Positions 7,806 through 15,881 are shown, counted from the first letter of the stretch. The stretch: DNA of 40,317 bases from CAYQSU01 sp964420325 (GCA_964420325.1 CAYQSU010000027.1:1-40317), one strand, 5' to 3'. Numbers and translations: made by a program. Notes: generated from the sequence alone by a model not told the origin.

Positions 7806-8966
7806 TCAGAACTCCGCGGTGGCGCGCAGCCCGAGGATGAATCCCGCCGGCCCGTCATCGTCCTTGAGGTTGTCCCGCATGTACTGGGCATCCGCGGTGA
7901 TCGCGAAGTGCTCCAAGAAGGCAAGGCGGTAGTAGATCTCGGCAACGTGGGTCGAGCGGAGGTCGAGATTGCCGCCATCGAGGAAGGCGTAGCCGAGGCC
8001 GATGTTGTCGTCCGGACGCCCCCACAGGCCACCCCCGATATTGAGGCCACCGGAATAGATCGCCTTGTAGTCCACGGCCGCGCTCTGGTCCTGCCAGGCG
8101 AAGCGGAGCCAGGCACCCACGTCGTCGGCGAGTTCTTGGTCGAACGACAGGCCAAGCCCGAGCAGCCTCTCCGCGCCGGTGCCCTCCGGATCCGAGAAGT
8201 CGTCGCTCGTGGCGACGGCAAACAAGCGGTAGTTGCCCTCGCCCCAGGCCGTCTCGGCGCGATAGCCGACCTGCGCGCCGTAGAAGGCGTAACTGTTGCC
8301 GTCGTCGTTCTCGCCGACGTTCATGACGACGGCGCGGAGCGACCAGTTGCCGACCCCGAATTCAATCGCACCGCCAACGTCGTAGGAGGGAAGGAAGGCG
8401 CTGGGAGCGTTCACCAGCGCCTCGTTCAGGAACTGGGTGAACTCGTCGTTGGCGAACGCGTTGTCATCGAGATAGTCGGTGGCATCGATGATGCCGACGC
8501 TGATGCCGAGGGTGGCATCGTCGGGCAGCGTGGTGTCACCCGTGAACCGGAACTCGTGCTTGTACCAGGCGTTCAGCACGTAGTCGTAGCGGCCGTTGAT
8601 GTTGCGCTGGTCGTCCTCGAGATCGGCACCGAACGGTGCCAGCGCAAACGGCGAGATCTTGTTGAGGCCATTGCCGACGGCGAACCCGAGCTTGACGAAC
8701 AGCTCGTCCTGATCGGTCGGACGGATGCTGAGCTCCGGCTGGATCGGCAGGGCGCCGCGACAATCGTCGGACGCTCCGGCGTCGTCGGTCAACAGCTGGC
8801 ACTGGCCGACGGCGGCGGCCACACCGCCGACAGACAACCAGTCGGTGATGTCATGGGCGCCGGCCGAACCGCTAAGGAGCGCCGTCGCAAGAGCAACGAC
8901 ACCGCACTGCCCGAACAACCGGTCACGCTGTTCTTTCCTCCGCACCAAGCGCCGTCGTGTCTGCAT
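7806..8966 (-). CDS. OprB-like outer-membrane porin
   Basis: A 386-residue secreted protein. A basic N-terminus and hydrophobic stretch (VVALATALLSGSAGA) end in an Ala-x-Ala-type cleavage site before HDITDWLSV. The rest is rich in alternating Gly/aromatic beta-strand segments and ends in a C-terminal phenylalanine (LRATAEF), as outer-membrane barrels do. The layout resembles carbohydrate-selective OprB porins (LNIGGGLWGRPDDNIGLGYA near the C-terminus). The ATG at 8966 has an AGGGGAGA site; the longer frame to 9029 is not needed. It lies 40 bases after nikL, so it may carry a nickel complex across the outer membrane, but its substrate is unknown. Confidence 0.75.
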   Translation of the reverse strand: MQTRRRLVRRKEQRDRLFGQCGVVALATALLSGSAGAHDITDWLSVGGVAAAVGQCQLLTDDAGASDDCRGALPIQPELSIRPTDQDELFVKLGFAVGNGLNKISPFALAPFGADLEDDQRNINGRYDYVLNAWYKHEFRFTGDTTLPDDATLGISVGIIDATDYLDDNAFANDEFTQFLNEALVNAPSAFLPSYDVGGAIEFGVGNWSLRAVVMNVGENDDGNSYAFYGAQVGYRAETAWGEGNYRLFAVATSDDFSDPEGTGAERLLGLGLSFDQELADDVGAWLRFAWQDQSAAVDYKAIYSGGLNIGGGLWGRPDDNIGLGYAFLDGGNLDLRSTHVAEIYYRLAFLEHFAITADAQYMRDNLKDDDGPAGFILGLRATAEF

Positions 8967-9006
8967 GGATGTCTCCCCTGTTCCATGAGTTACCCTGCCC
9001 TCAGCC

Positions 9007-9594
9007 TCATCGGCGGCGGTTGGCGACATAGAGGCCGATGCCGACGAGGCCGAGGATGTAGCCGAGCCCTCCCAGCACGTCGCGCCAGCGCACGGTCTCC
9101 TCGGCGAGCGCGTGCTGCTCGCGCAGTGATGCGACGTGGCGCGCGACCGCAGCGTCGATCAGCGCTGCGAGCTGCTCCGCCGAGGCTGGCGCCTGCGCCT
9201 TGGACGCTTCCGGCACCGCGGCGACCCGTAGAGTGGCGTGGCCGGTGCCGACATCGCGGTCCGGCAGCGAGGCCGGCAGCTCCGCGGCGCGCACGACGGT
9301 CTCAACGCGATGGCCGTCGCCGAGGTCGGCGACGATGCGATGGTCGCCTCGATGCCTTGCCTCGAAGCGGAAGCCGCCGTCCACTCCGCTGACGAGTTCG
9401 GCGAGCCGGTTGCCGCCCTCGTCGAAGACCTCGACGCGGGCGCGGCGCGCCCGCCGATCGCCGCCGAAGAAGACGAAGCCCTGGATCGTCGGGCCGTCGG
9501 CGATCGCGAAGATCTTCAGCTTGTGCGCGGCCGCCGGCCCCGGCCACAAGCCGAGGATGACCGCGACGAGCGCGATGAGGCGGGCGAGGGGCAC
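9007..9594 (-). CDS. nikL: Nickel ECF transporter auxiliary protein NikL
   Basis: A 195-residue protein with an N-terminal signal or anchor helix (LIALVAVILGLWPGPAAA), then a periplasmic region starting HKLKIFAIADGPTIQGFVFF. This region has a carboxypeptidase-regulatory-like beta domain (VEVFDEGGNRLAELVSGVDG). A C-terminal membrane helix (LGGLGYILGLVGIGLYVA) ends in Asn-Arg-Arg-Arg. This architecture is typical of NikL, which replaces CbiN in NikM-type transporters. The GTG at 9594 lies one base after the nikM stop, which supports coupled translation. Confidence 0.8.
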   Translation of the reverse strand: MPLARLIALVAVILGLWPGPAAAHKLKIFAIADGPTIQGFVFFGGDRRARRARVEVFDEGGNRLAELVSGVDGGFRFEARHRGDHRIVADLGDGHRVETVVRAAELPASLPDRDVGTGHATLRVAAVPEASKAQAPASAEQLAALIDAAVARHVASLREQHALAEETVRWRDVLGGLGYILGLVGIGLYVANRRR

Positions 9595-9595
9595 G

Positions 9596-10207
9596 TCAAC
9601 GGGCGAGGGCGGGCCGAAGCAGCGGCAGCATCTCGGGCCTGACCTTGTGGAGGAGCGCGACCGCCGCCGCGGTGACCGCCGCTTCGACCACCATCACCGG
9701 CAGGTGTGCGACGAAAACCAGCTTGGCGGCGGGCACGAAGGCGCGCCCGCTCAACGCCAATGCCATGCCGACGATGGCTGCCGAGAGGGCGATCGCGAGG
9801 GCGCCGGCGACAGCGCCCCAGAACGCCGGTGAGCCGCGGCGGCAGCCAAGGCCGAACAGGTAGAAGCAGGCTACCGCGGGCAAGGCCATCAAGAGGGTGT
9901 TGACGCCGAGAACGGTGACGCCGCCATAGCCGAAGAACACCGCCTGCATGAGAAGGCCCGTGAAGATGGCGGGGAATGCCGCCCAGCCGAGGACGATGCC
10001 GGCAAGGCCGTTAAGGATGAGGTGAACGCTCGAGGGTCCGATTGGCACGTGGACCAGGGAGGCCACGAAGAAGGCGGCGCTCATCAGGCCGACCTGCGGG
10101 ATCCGCTCCGGCGCCATCTGCTTCATGCCCCAGGCAATGCCGGTGGCCGCCGCGGCCGTGCCCGCCACCAGCACCGGGACCGACAGCACGCCGTCGACGA
10201 TATGCAC
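9596..10207 (-). CDS. nikM: Nickel ECF transporter substrate-binding subunit NikM (CbiM family)
   Basis: A 203-residue polytopic membrane protein of the CbiM/NikM family. It begins MHIVDGVLS, with the metal-binding His2, and contains HVPIGPSSVHLILNGLAGIVLGW and GYGGVTVLGVNTLLM, the conserved His-rich and Gly-rich helices. The second half is more divergent and shorter than CbiM. Its neighbours NikK and NikL, and the absence of CbiN, point to nickel rather than cobalt. No Q or O subunit follows in this block; the nearest unpaired ones are at 3353-4812. Confidence 0.88.
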   Translation of the reverse strand: MHIVDGVLSVPVLVAGTAAAATGIAWGMKQMAPERIPQVGLMSAAFFVASLVHVPIGPSSVHLILNGLAGIVLGWAAFPAIFTGLLMQAVFFGYGGVTVLGVNTLLMALPAVACFYLFGLGCRRGSPAFWGAVAGALAIALSAAIVGMALALSGRAFVPAAKLVFVAHLPVMVVEAAVTAAAVALLHKVRPEMLPLLRPALAR

Positions 10208-10220
10208 GGCGCGAATCCTC

Positions 10221-10985
10221 CTACTGCATGTCGATCGTATTGACCCAGATCAGCGCCCCGAGTTCGACCGGCACGTCCTCCCCCGCCGGGCTTTTCATCG
10301 TCGCATCGCCTTCGAGCAGAGCTGCAAAGCCCCACCAGCCGGCACGTGGCATGGCGTAGGAGAAGACCCCGTTGGCATCCGCCTTGACGACCTGGGTGAC
10401 GAAGGCGTCGGCCGGAGCCGACACCGAGCCGTCGTTGCGCCATTCGACCTCAACCTCGGCGAACGGAACGGGCGCGCCGTTCTTGCGAACGATGCCGCCG
10501 AAGACGTTGCCGGTCCACAGCCCGAACGGCCGGGTCAAGGGCTCGATCTCCACCGGAAAGCCGACCATGGCATCCCATCCGTCCTCGCCGCCGAACGCAT
10601 CGACGACGACCTTGGTGTAGTGGACGATCATCAGGCCTTCGGCGGGTTCCCAGTATGGGGCGGGCTCCAGAAAAAAGACGTGGCTTCCGGGACCGGCCAG
10701 CGGATACGTGGCCTGATAGGTGGTCTTGCCGTCCCGCTGCTGCGGAGTGAGCCGGGCGAGGAGATCCGTGTCGGCCCCGCCGACGAGGACGCCGAAACGG
10801 GCCGGCGGCCCCATCTCCATAACCGGGCCGCGGTCGAACGGATGCGTGAACGTAGCGGTGATGACCACATCCGGGCCGGTTTCGTGGGTCGCGATCGGCG
10901 GCGTCGGGATCAGCTCCTGGAAGTGGGCACCGGCCGGCGCCGGGGCCAGCAGCCACAGGGCGGAGATCAGCATCAGGGGCAGCAC
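10221..10985 (-). CDS. nikK: Periplasmic NikK-like protein (DUF4198 family)
   Basis: A 254-residue protein starting with a hydrophobic signal-like stretch (LISALWLLAPAPAGA) and a predicted mature start HFQELIP, typical of NikK-type DUF4198 proteins that help deliver nickel to NikM. Beta-sandwich features include GVLVGGADTDLL, HVFFLEPAPYWEPAEG and a late segment with a W-N-D-G-S core resembling an incoming-sugar or transthyretin-like domain. The GTG at 10985 is used here; an ATG at 10973 would give a shorter signal. An AT-rich inverted repeat lies just upstream. nikM starts 13 bases after its stop. Confidence 0.75.
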   Translation of the reverse strand: MLPLMLISALWLLAPAPAGAHFQELIPTPPIATHETGPDVVITATFTHPFDRGPVMEMGPPARFGVLVGGADTDLLARLTPQQRDGKTTYQATYPLAGPGSHVFFLEPAPYWEPAEGLMIVHYTKVVVDAFGGEDGWDAMVGFPVEIEPLTRPFGLWTGNVFGGIVRKNGAPVPFAEVEVEWRNDGSVSAPADAFVTQVVKADANGVFSYAMPRAGWWGFAALLEGDATMKSPAGEDVPVELGALIWVNTIDMQ

Positions 10986-10997
10986 GATTTAATTTTC

Positions 10998-11013
10998 CAT
11001 AATATTTGTTATG
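10998..11013 (-). promoter_or_regulatory. Candidate operator: CATAA-N6-TTATG inverted repeat at the nikK start
   Basis: A 16-bp inverted repeat (CATAA, six bases, TTATG) lies in an AT-rich patch that stands out in this GC-rich window, 12 bases before the nikK GTG. It overlaps the probable promoter -10 region or the ribosome-binding site. Metal-responsive repressors such as NikR or Fur-family proteins bind AT-rich palindromes at this position, but the repeat does not match the enterobacterial NikR operator, and the regulator cannot be named. Confidence 0.4.
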
Positions 11014-11035
11014 ATTTTCTGTCCTCGTTGACCGA

Positions 11036-11045
11036 GTGTATACAC
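11036..11045. promoter_or_regulatory. GTGTATACAC palindrome in the nikK-chvI intergenic region
   Basis: A perfect 10-bp palindrome lies about 50 bases upstream of nikK and 230 bases upstream of chvI. Its position between divergent genes fits a regulator site. No known family consensus was recognised. Confidence 0.25.
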
Positions 11046-11239
11046 GGCGCAGGCAGTGGCAGCAAGCGGCTTCTTGGCCCCTGCCGTGCGCGCGCCGCAG
11101 CGATCCTTGGAAGTTCGGCATCAGAGCCTGCGGGGGGACCTGAGGCGCGCAAAGTGCTCGCTCAGGCCAAGCGCACCGCCACAAATCCGCCTCGATTTGC
11201 CCATAGGGGCGAACTTGCTCCCCGGCCACGCCGCCGATT

Positions 11240-11248
11240 TGCTATAGT
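11240..11248 (+). promoter_or_regulatory. Candidate extended -10 promoter of chvI
   Basis: TGCTATAGT is an extended -10 element (TG-N-TATAGT) with no good -35 at normal spacing. Transcription would begin near 11255. That start lies after the ATG at 11249 and before the AGGAGG at 11265-11270, so it supports the GTG at 11276 as the true chvI start. The remaining part of this 290-base stretch holds a CCTGAG/CTCAGG hairpin (11139-11166) of unknown use. Confidence 0.4.
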
Positions 11249-11275
11249 ATGCCGGAGCCGGTGCAGGAGGTGCTC

Positions 11276-11968
11276 GTGCCGCAGACCATCGCCCTCGTCG
11301 ACGACGACCGCAACATCCTAGCGTCCGTCTCCATGCTCCTGGAATCCGAAGGTTTTCTCGTCGACACCTATGCCGACGGAGCCGAAGCCCTGGAAGGACT
11401 GACGCGACGGCCGGTCGACCTTGCCGTTCTCGACGTAAAGATGCCGAGGCTGGACGGCATGGAGCTCCTAGGGCGCCTCCGCCAGAGCAACGACCTTCCG
11501 GTGATTTTTCTCACGTCCAAGGACGACGAGCTGGACGAGGTGGTCGGGCTGCGCATGGGTGCGGACGATTACATCACCAAGCCCTTCTCGCATCGACTGC
11601 TCATCGAACGGATCCGCGCGGTGCTGCGCCGCCGGGGGCCGGCGACGCCGGACGATGCCGGAAGCGAGGTGATGCGCCGCGGCGAGCTGGTGCTCGACCC
11701 GACGCGGCACCTGTGCTCGTGGAAGGGGCGCGAGCTTAACCTCACGGTCACCGAGTTCCTGCTGCTGCAGGCGCTGGCCCGCCGGCCGGGGCATGTCAAG
11801 AGCCGCGATCAGCTGATCGATGCGGCGTACGGAGAGCACATCTATGTCGATGACCGGACCATCGACAGTCACGTCAAGCGGTTGCGCAGGAAGTTCCGCG
11901 AAGCGGACAAGGAGTTCGCCCAGATCGAGACCCTGTACGGCGTGGGCTACCGCTACCGCGCCGACTGA
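11276..11968 (+). CDS. chvI: Two-component response regulator ChvI
   Basis: A 230-residue OmpR/PhoB-type regulator that acts on DNA when phosphorylated by ChvG. The receiver domain (about 1-120) has the acidic pocket DDD at 9-11, the phospho-acceptor Asp53 (VLDVKMP), Thr80 and Lys102 (ITKPF). The winged-helix domain (about 130-228) has LNLTVTEFLLL and VDDRTIDSHVKRLRRKF. The GTG at 11276 follows AGGAGG by five bases and gives the family-typical start PQTIALVDDDRN. In rhizobia ChvI controls the envelope, acid-stress and host-association response. chvG follows after 10 bases. Confidence 0.95.
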   Translation: MPQTIALVDDDRNILASVSMLLESEGFLVDTYADGAEALEGLTRRPVDLAVLDVKMPRLDGMELLGRLRQSNDLPVIFLTSKDDELDEVVGLRMGADDYITKPFSHRLLIERIRAVLRRRGPATPDDAGSEVMRRGELVLDPTRHLCSWKGRELNLTVTEFLLLQALARRPGHVKSRDQLIDAAYGEHIYVDDRTIDSHVKRLRRKFREADKEFAQIETLYGVGYRYRAD

Positions 11969-11978
11969 CACGTAAGTC

Positions 11979-13616
11979 ATGGCCGGGCGCTCGAGGCGGC
12001 GCACGGGCGTGCGCCTGCTGTCACCGATCACGCGCCGGATCCTCGCCGTCAACGTGATGGCGCTGCTGATGATCGTCGGCGGAATGCTGTACCTCGCCGA
12101 CTACCGCCGCAGCCTGATCCGTGCCGAACTGGTCTCGTTGCGCATGCAAGCCGAGCTGTTCGCCGCTGCCCTCGGCGAAGGCGCAGCCGAGCTCGACCGC
12201 CCGCAGGGTCCGATCCTCAATCCGCGCCTCGCCAAGCAGACCATTCGCAGGCTTGTCGAAGCGTCGGGAACGCGGGCGCGGCTATTCGCCGCCGACGGCG
12301 AACTCCTCGAAGACAGCCGGCTTCTCGTCGGTCCCGGCGGCGTCGTTCACATCGAGGAGCTGCCGCCGCCGCCCGGAGGCGAGGAGCGCCTCAGCCTGCT
12401 TCTCGACCTGGTCGATCGCGCGCTCGCCCGGCTGTCCAAGGAGGATACGCTGCCGCTGTACCAGGAGTCGCCCGCCCCGATGGCCAGCGACTACCCCGAA
12501 GCCCTGGATGCTCTGCTCGGCGAAGGCACGCAGGGGATTCGCGCGATCGAGAAGGGCGGCAACATGCTGAGCTTCGCGGCACCCGTCAAGTCCCGCAACC
12601 GGGTCGTCGGGTCGATCATGCTGTCCCGGACCTCCCGCGACATCGATGACGCCGTCCTCCGCGTTCGGCTGGACATCCTCAAGGTGTTCGCCGTGACTCT
12701 GGTGATCACCGTGCTCCTGAGCTTCTATCTCGCCGGAACCATCGCGCGGCCGATCTTGAGACTTGCCGCTGCCGCCGAGCGAGTACGCCGTGACCGCCGG
12801 TTCACCAGCACGATCCCGGATTTCGGCGGCCGGCGGGACGAGATCGGGCAGCTCGCCGGCGCTCTGAAGGAGATGACGGAGGCCCTGCGATCACGCATCG
12901 ACGCCATCGAGCGGTTCGCCGCCGACGTCGCTCACGAGCTCAAGAACCCGTTGTCGTCCTTGAAGAGCGCCGTGGAGATGGTCGGACGCGTCAACGATCC
13001 GGAGCGCCGGCGCCGCCTGCTGACGATCATCGAGGACGACGTGCATCGTCTCGACCGCCTGATCACAGACATCTCCGACGCATCGCGGCTGGACGCGGAA
13101 CTCACCCGTGCCCAAGCGGAAACCGTCGACGTCGGCAAGATGCTGTGCACGCTCTCGGATGTGAGCGAGGCGACGGCCGAGTCCCGGGGCATCCGCCTCC
13201 GCGTCGAGGTCGCCGAGGGAAGCCGCCTGATCGTCCAGGGTCTGGAAGGGAGGCTGGTGCAGGTGTTCCGCAATCTGATCGCGAACGCCCTGTCGTTCAG
13301 TCCGCCCGGCGGCGAGATCACGCTGAAGGCGGAACGGGTCGACTCGGCGGTGGTCGCCGAAGTTCTGGACCAGGGCCCAGGCATTCCCGAGGGCAAGGAA
13401 CGCGCGATCTTCGATCGCTTCTACTCGCAGCGTCCCGCCGGCGAGAAGTTCGGCATCCATTCCGGCCTCGGCCTCAGCATCTCGAAACAGATCGTCGAGG
13501 CGCACGGCGGCGAAATCCGTGCCGAGAACCGCCGCGGCGTGAACGGCGACGTCGTCGGCGCTCGTTTCGTCGTCAGCTTGCCCGCGGCGGGAACCCCGGC
13601 CGTTCGGCGGCGCTGA
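11979..13616 (+). CDS. chvG: Sensor histidine kinase ChvG
   Basis: A 545-residue inner-membrane kinase. The first helix is about residues 21-41, followed by a periplasmic sensor domain (about 45-230) and a second helix about 232-254. A HAMP linker (IARPILRLAAAAERVRR) leads to the H-box with His319 (ADVAHELKNPLSSL). The ATPase domain carries the N-box NLIANALSF, G1 DQGPGIPEG and G2 GLGLSISKQI. In the rhizobial system the periplasmic protein ExoR represses the kinase; no exoR is visible here. It is cotranscribed with chvI and precedes hprK by 70 bases. Confidence 0.94.
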   Translation: MAGRSRRRTGVRLLSPITRRILAVNVMALLMIVGGMLYLADYRRSLIRAELVSLRMQAELFAAALGEGAAELDRPQGPILNPRLAKQTIRRLVEASGTRARLFAADGELLEDSRLLVGPGGVVHIEELPPPPGGEERLSLLLDLVDRALARLSKEDTLPLYQESPAPMASDYPEALDALLGEGTQGIRAIEKGGNMLSFAAPVKSRNRVVGSIMLSRTSRDIDDAVLRVRLDILKVFAVTLVITVLLSFYLAGTIARPILRLAAAAERVRRDRRFTSTIPDFGGRRDEIGQLAGALKEMTEALRSRIDAIERFAADVAHELKNPLSSLKSAVEMVGRVNDPERRRRLLTIIEDDVHRLDRLITDISDASRLDAELTRAQAETVDVGKMLCTLSDVSEATAESRGIRLRVEVAEGSRLIVQGLEGRLVQVFRNLIANALSFSPPGGEITLKAERVDSAVVAEVLDQGPGIPEGKERAIFDRFYSQRPAGEKFGIHSGLGLSISKQIVEAHGGEIRAENRRGVNGDVVGARFVVSLPAAGTPAVRRR

Positions 13617-13686
13617 CAAGCCGGCCGCGAGGCACCTTCGCGTCCAACGGTTGACATCCGGCGGGCGGCCTTCCACCTTCGGGGCC

Positions 13687-14121
13687 ATGGCGCGCATTCG
13701 CGGTACCTGCGTCTCGATCTCCGGCCACGCCGTGCTGCTGCGGGGGCCCTCGGGGGCCGGCAAGTCGGACCTGGCGCTGCGGCTGATCGACGACGGTGCG
13801 CGACTGGTCGCCGACGACTATACGGATGTCGAGAGCTCCGACGGCCGTCTCTTCGCCTCTGCACCGACGGCGATTCGCGGGCTGCTCGAGGTCCGCGGAC
13901 TCGGGCTTCTTTGCCTGGATGCGGAGCCACACGCCGCGATCGTCGCCGTCATCGACCTCGTTGCGTCGGAGCGCGTGGCGCGGCTCCCGGAGCCCGAGGT
14001 CGCGGACATCCTCGGCGTGGCCGTTCCGCTGTTCAAGCTTGCGGCTTTCGAGCCGTCGGCGGCGGCGAAGGTTCGCCTTGCCGCTCGGCTGGCCACCGGA
14101 GGTATAATGCCCGCCCGATGA
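13687..14121 (+). CDS. hprK: HPr kinase/phosphorylase (short alphaproteobacterial form)
   Basis: A 144-residue protein consisting of the catalytic C-terminal domain only. The N-terminal domain of Firmicute HprK is missing, as is usual in Alphaproteobacteria. The P-loop GPSGAGKS spans residues 20-27, and the LEVRGLGLL segment corresponds to the HprK signature (usual form LEIRGLGI). It phosphorylates and dephosphorylates a serine of HPr (Ser59 here). The ATG at 13687 is chosen; a TTG at 13651 would add residues that do not resemble the family. The stop overlaps the rapZ start (ATGA). Confidence 0.92.
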   Translation: MARIRGTCVSISGHAVLLRGPSGAGKSDLALRLIDDGARLVADDYTDVESSDGRLFASAPTAIRGLLEVRGLGLLCLDAEPHAAIVAVIDLVASERVARLPEPEVADILGVAVPLFKLAAFEPSAAAKVRLAARLATGGIMPAR

Positions 14122-15065
14122 CCGGAACAGAGGACTGCAGTCGAGCCAGCGGCATGGTCGCTCGTCTTCGTGCGCAAGCCACGGTCCCAGGCGGGATGCG
14201 CGTCCTCCTCGTCACCGGCATGTCGGGCGCCGGCAAGACTTCGGCGCTCAAGGTGCTCGAGGACCTCGGTTACGAATCCGTGGACCACGTGCCGCTCTGG
14301 CTGCTTGGCCGCCTTGTCGTGGCGAGCGAGACGTCGGATCCCAGCCCTCCCGGCGCACTGGCGATCGGCATCGACGTTCGCACGCGCGGCTTTCCCGTCG
14401 GCACGGTGATTTCGGAGGTCGACAGGCTGGCTCGCGCAAGCGACTGCGAGGTCAGGGTCGTTTTCCTCGACTGCGAAGATGATGAACTCCGCCGCCGCTA
14501 CACCGCGACCAGGCATCGTCATCCGCTGGCCGACGATCGGCCGCTGACGGATGGCATCGCCATGGAACGGCAGATGATGGCGCCGCTGCGGACACGGGCG
14601 GACGTCGTCATCGACACCTCCGGGCTCGAACTCGGCGCCTTGAAGCGCCTTCTCGGCAGCCACTTCGGTTTCGCCTCGGACCAGGGGCTGACCGTCTTCG
14701 TCACGTCGTTCTCGTTTCGCCAGGGGCTGCCAAGGGAGGCCGATCTCGTCTTTGATGTTCGCTTTCTTGCCAACCCGTACTATGAACCGTCCCTGCGCGC
14801 GTTGACGGGGAGGGATCCGGGCGTTGCCGACTTCATTCGCCGGGATGAGGGTTGCGGACGCTTCCTGGAGGCAGTGACCGGTTTGATGCGGCCCCTTCTG
14901 CCGCGCTACGCTGCGGAGGGGAGGAGCTATCTGACCATCGCCGTGGGGTGTACGGGCGGACGCCATCGCTCGGTTTACGTTGCCGAGGAGCTGACGGCGT
15001 GGTTGCAGCAGAAAGGTCTTCCGGCGCACTTGCGTCACCGGGACCTCGACAGGGCCGTTGAGTGA
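14118..15065 (+). CDS. rapZ: RapZ-family nucleotide-binding protein (YvcJ/YhbJ)
   Basis: A 315-residue P-loop protein. Walker A is LVTGMSGAGKT (about 31-41). A GHR-type core DVRTRGFPV follows, then the C-terminal family signature IAVGCTGGRHRSVY near residue 280. In enterobacteria RapZ binds small RNAs to control GlmS. In Alphaproteobacteria its partners are not established, but it is regularly encoded beside PTS genes. The ATG at 14118 overlaps the hprK stop; an ATG at 14154 is a possible alternative that would remove part of a poorly conserved N-terminus. Confidence 0.93.
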   Translation: MTGTEDCSRASGMVARLRAQATVPGGMRVLLVTGMSGAGKTSALKVLEDLGYESVDHVPLWLLGRLVVASETSDPSPPGALAIGIDVRTRGFPVGTVISEVDRLARASDCEVRVVFLDCEDDELRRRYTATRHRHPLADDRPLTDGIAMERQMMAPLRTRADVVIDTSGLELGALKRLLGSHFGFASDQGLTVFVTSFSFRQGLPREADLVFDVRFLANPYYEPSLRALTGRDPGVADFIRRDEGCGRFLEAVTGLMRPLLPRYAAEGRSYLTIAVGCTGGRHRSVYVAEELTAWLQQKGLPAHLRHRDLDRAVE

Positions 15066-15099
15066 TGCACAGCGGGACAGCCAGGGAACTCACATCGTC

Positions 15100-15507
15100 A
15101 TGATCGGAATGATCCTTGTCACCCACGGACGGCTCGCAGAGGAGTTGATCGCGGCCCTGGAACACGTCGTTGGGCCCCAGGCCAACATTGCCGCGATCTG
15201 CATCGGCCCCGATGACGACATGGAGCAGCGCCGCGCCCAGATCCTCGAGAACGTGGCACGAGCGGAGGAGGGCAACGGTGTCATCCTGCTGACCGACATG
15301 TTCGGAGGCACGCCGTCGAACCTTGCGATCTCGATCATGGACAAGGCGAACGTCGAGGTCATCGCGGGCGTCAACCTGCCCATGCTCATCAAGCTCGCCA
15401 GCGTTCGTCAGAACCAGGCGCTCGATGAAGCCGCGCAGGCGGCACAGGAAGCCGGTCGCAAGTACATCAACATCGCCTCTCGGTTGCTGACACAGGAGGA
15501 GACGTGA
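15100..15507 (+). CDS. PTS EIIA component, mannose type
   Basis: A 135-residue EIIA(Man) domain with active-site His9 in ILVTHGRLAEEL, and the conserved LLTDMFGGTPSNLA and VIAGVNLPMLIKLAS segments. No EIIB, IIC or IID genes are nearby, so it probably ends a regulatory phosphorelay rather than a sugar uptake system, as in other Alphaproteobacteria. The ATG at 15100 has an AGGGA site 12 bases upstream; an open frame from 15058 overlapping rapZ is less likely. Its stop overlaps the HPr start (GTGA). Confidence 0.93.
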   Translation: MIGMILVTHGRLAEELIAALEHVVGPQANIAAICIGPDDDMEQRRAQILENVARAEEGNGVILLTDMFGGTPSNLAISIMDKANVEVIAGVNLPMLIKLASVRQNQALDEAAQAAQEAGRKYINIASRLLTQEET

Positions 15508-15809
15508 CCGGCCGCAAGGCGCGGGTCGATCGCAATGGAGAGCTATACCGCGCCAGGGTCGTCATCTCGAATCGCCGAGGGCTGCACGCCCGCGCCGCGG
15601 CGAAGTTCGTCAAACTTGCAGCGGGGTTCGATTGCGACGTGACCGTCTCGAGCAGGGGCCAGTCGGTTTCCGGCCGCTCGATCCTGGGCCTGATGATGCT
15701 CGCCGCCGGCCTCGGCACCGAGCTCGAGATCATCACCGAAGGCCGGGAGGCCAGTGAGGCGATCGACGCGCTGATCGACATCATTACGGACAAGTTCGCG
15801 GAGGATTGA
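15504..15809 (+). CDS. ptsH: PTS phosphocarrier protein HPr
   Basis: A 101-residue HPr with the EI phosphorylation site His28 (RRGLHARAAAKF) and the regulatory Ser59 (SGRSILGLMML) for HprK, at the usual spacing of 31 residues. A 12-15-residue basic N-terminal extension precedes the core. The GTG start overlaps the EIIA stop and has a strong AGGAGG site. HprK, HPr, EIIA and EI are all in one cluster, so both phosphorylation routes are complete here. Confidence 0.95.
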   Translation: MTGRKARVDRNGELYRARVVISNRRGLHARAAAKFVKLAAGFDCDVTVSSRGQSVSGRSILGLMMLAAGLGTELEIITEGREASEAIDALIDIITDKFAED

Positions 15810-15881
15810 CGCGGGTGAGCGGTCGCAAGACCAGGATGCTTGTGCCGAGGACTGATCCTGTCATCATGAGGCGGTGGCGCT

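Noticed and set aside
13651..13656. A perfect TTGACA between chvG and hprK
   Set aside because: No acceptable -10 hexamer occurs at 15-19 bases downstream, so a separate hprK promoter is not supported.
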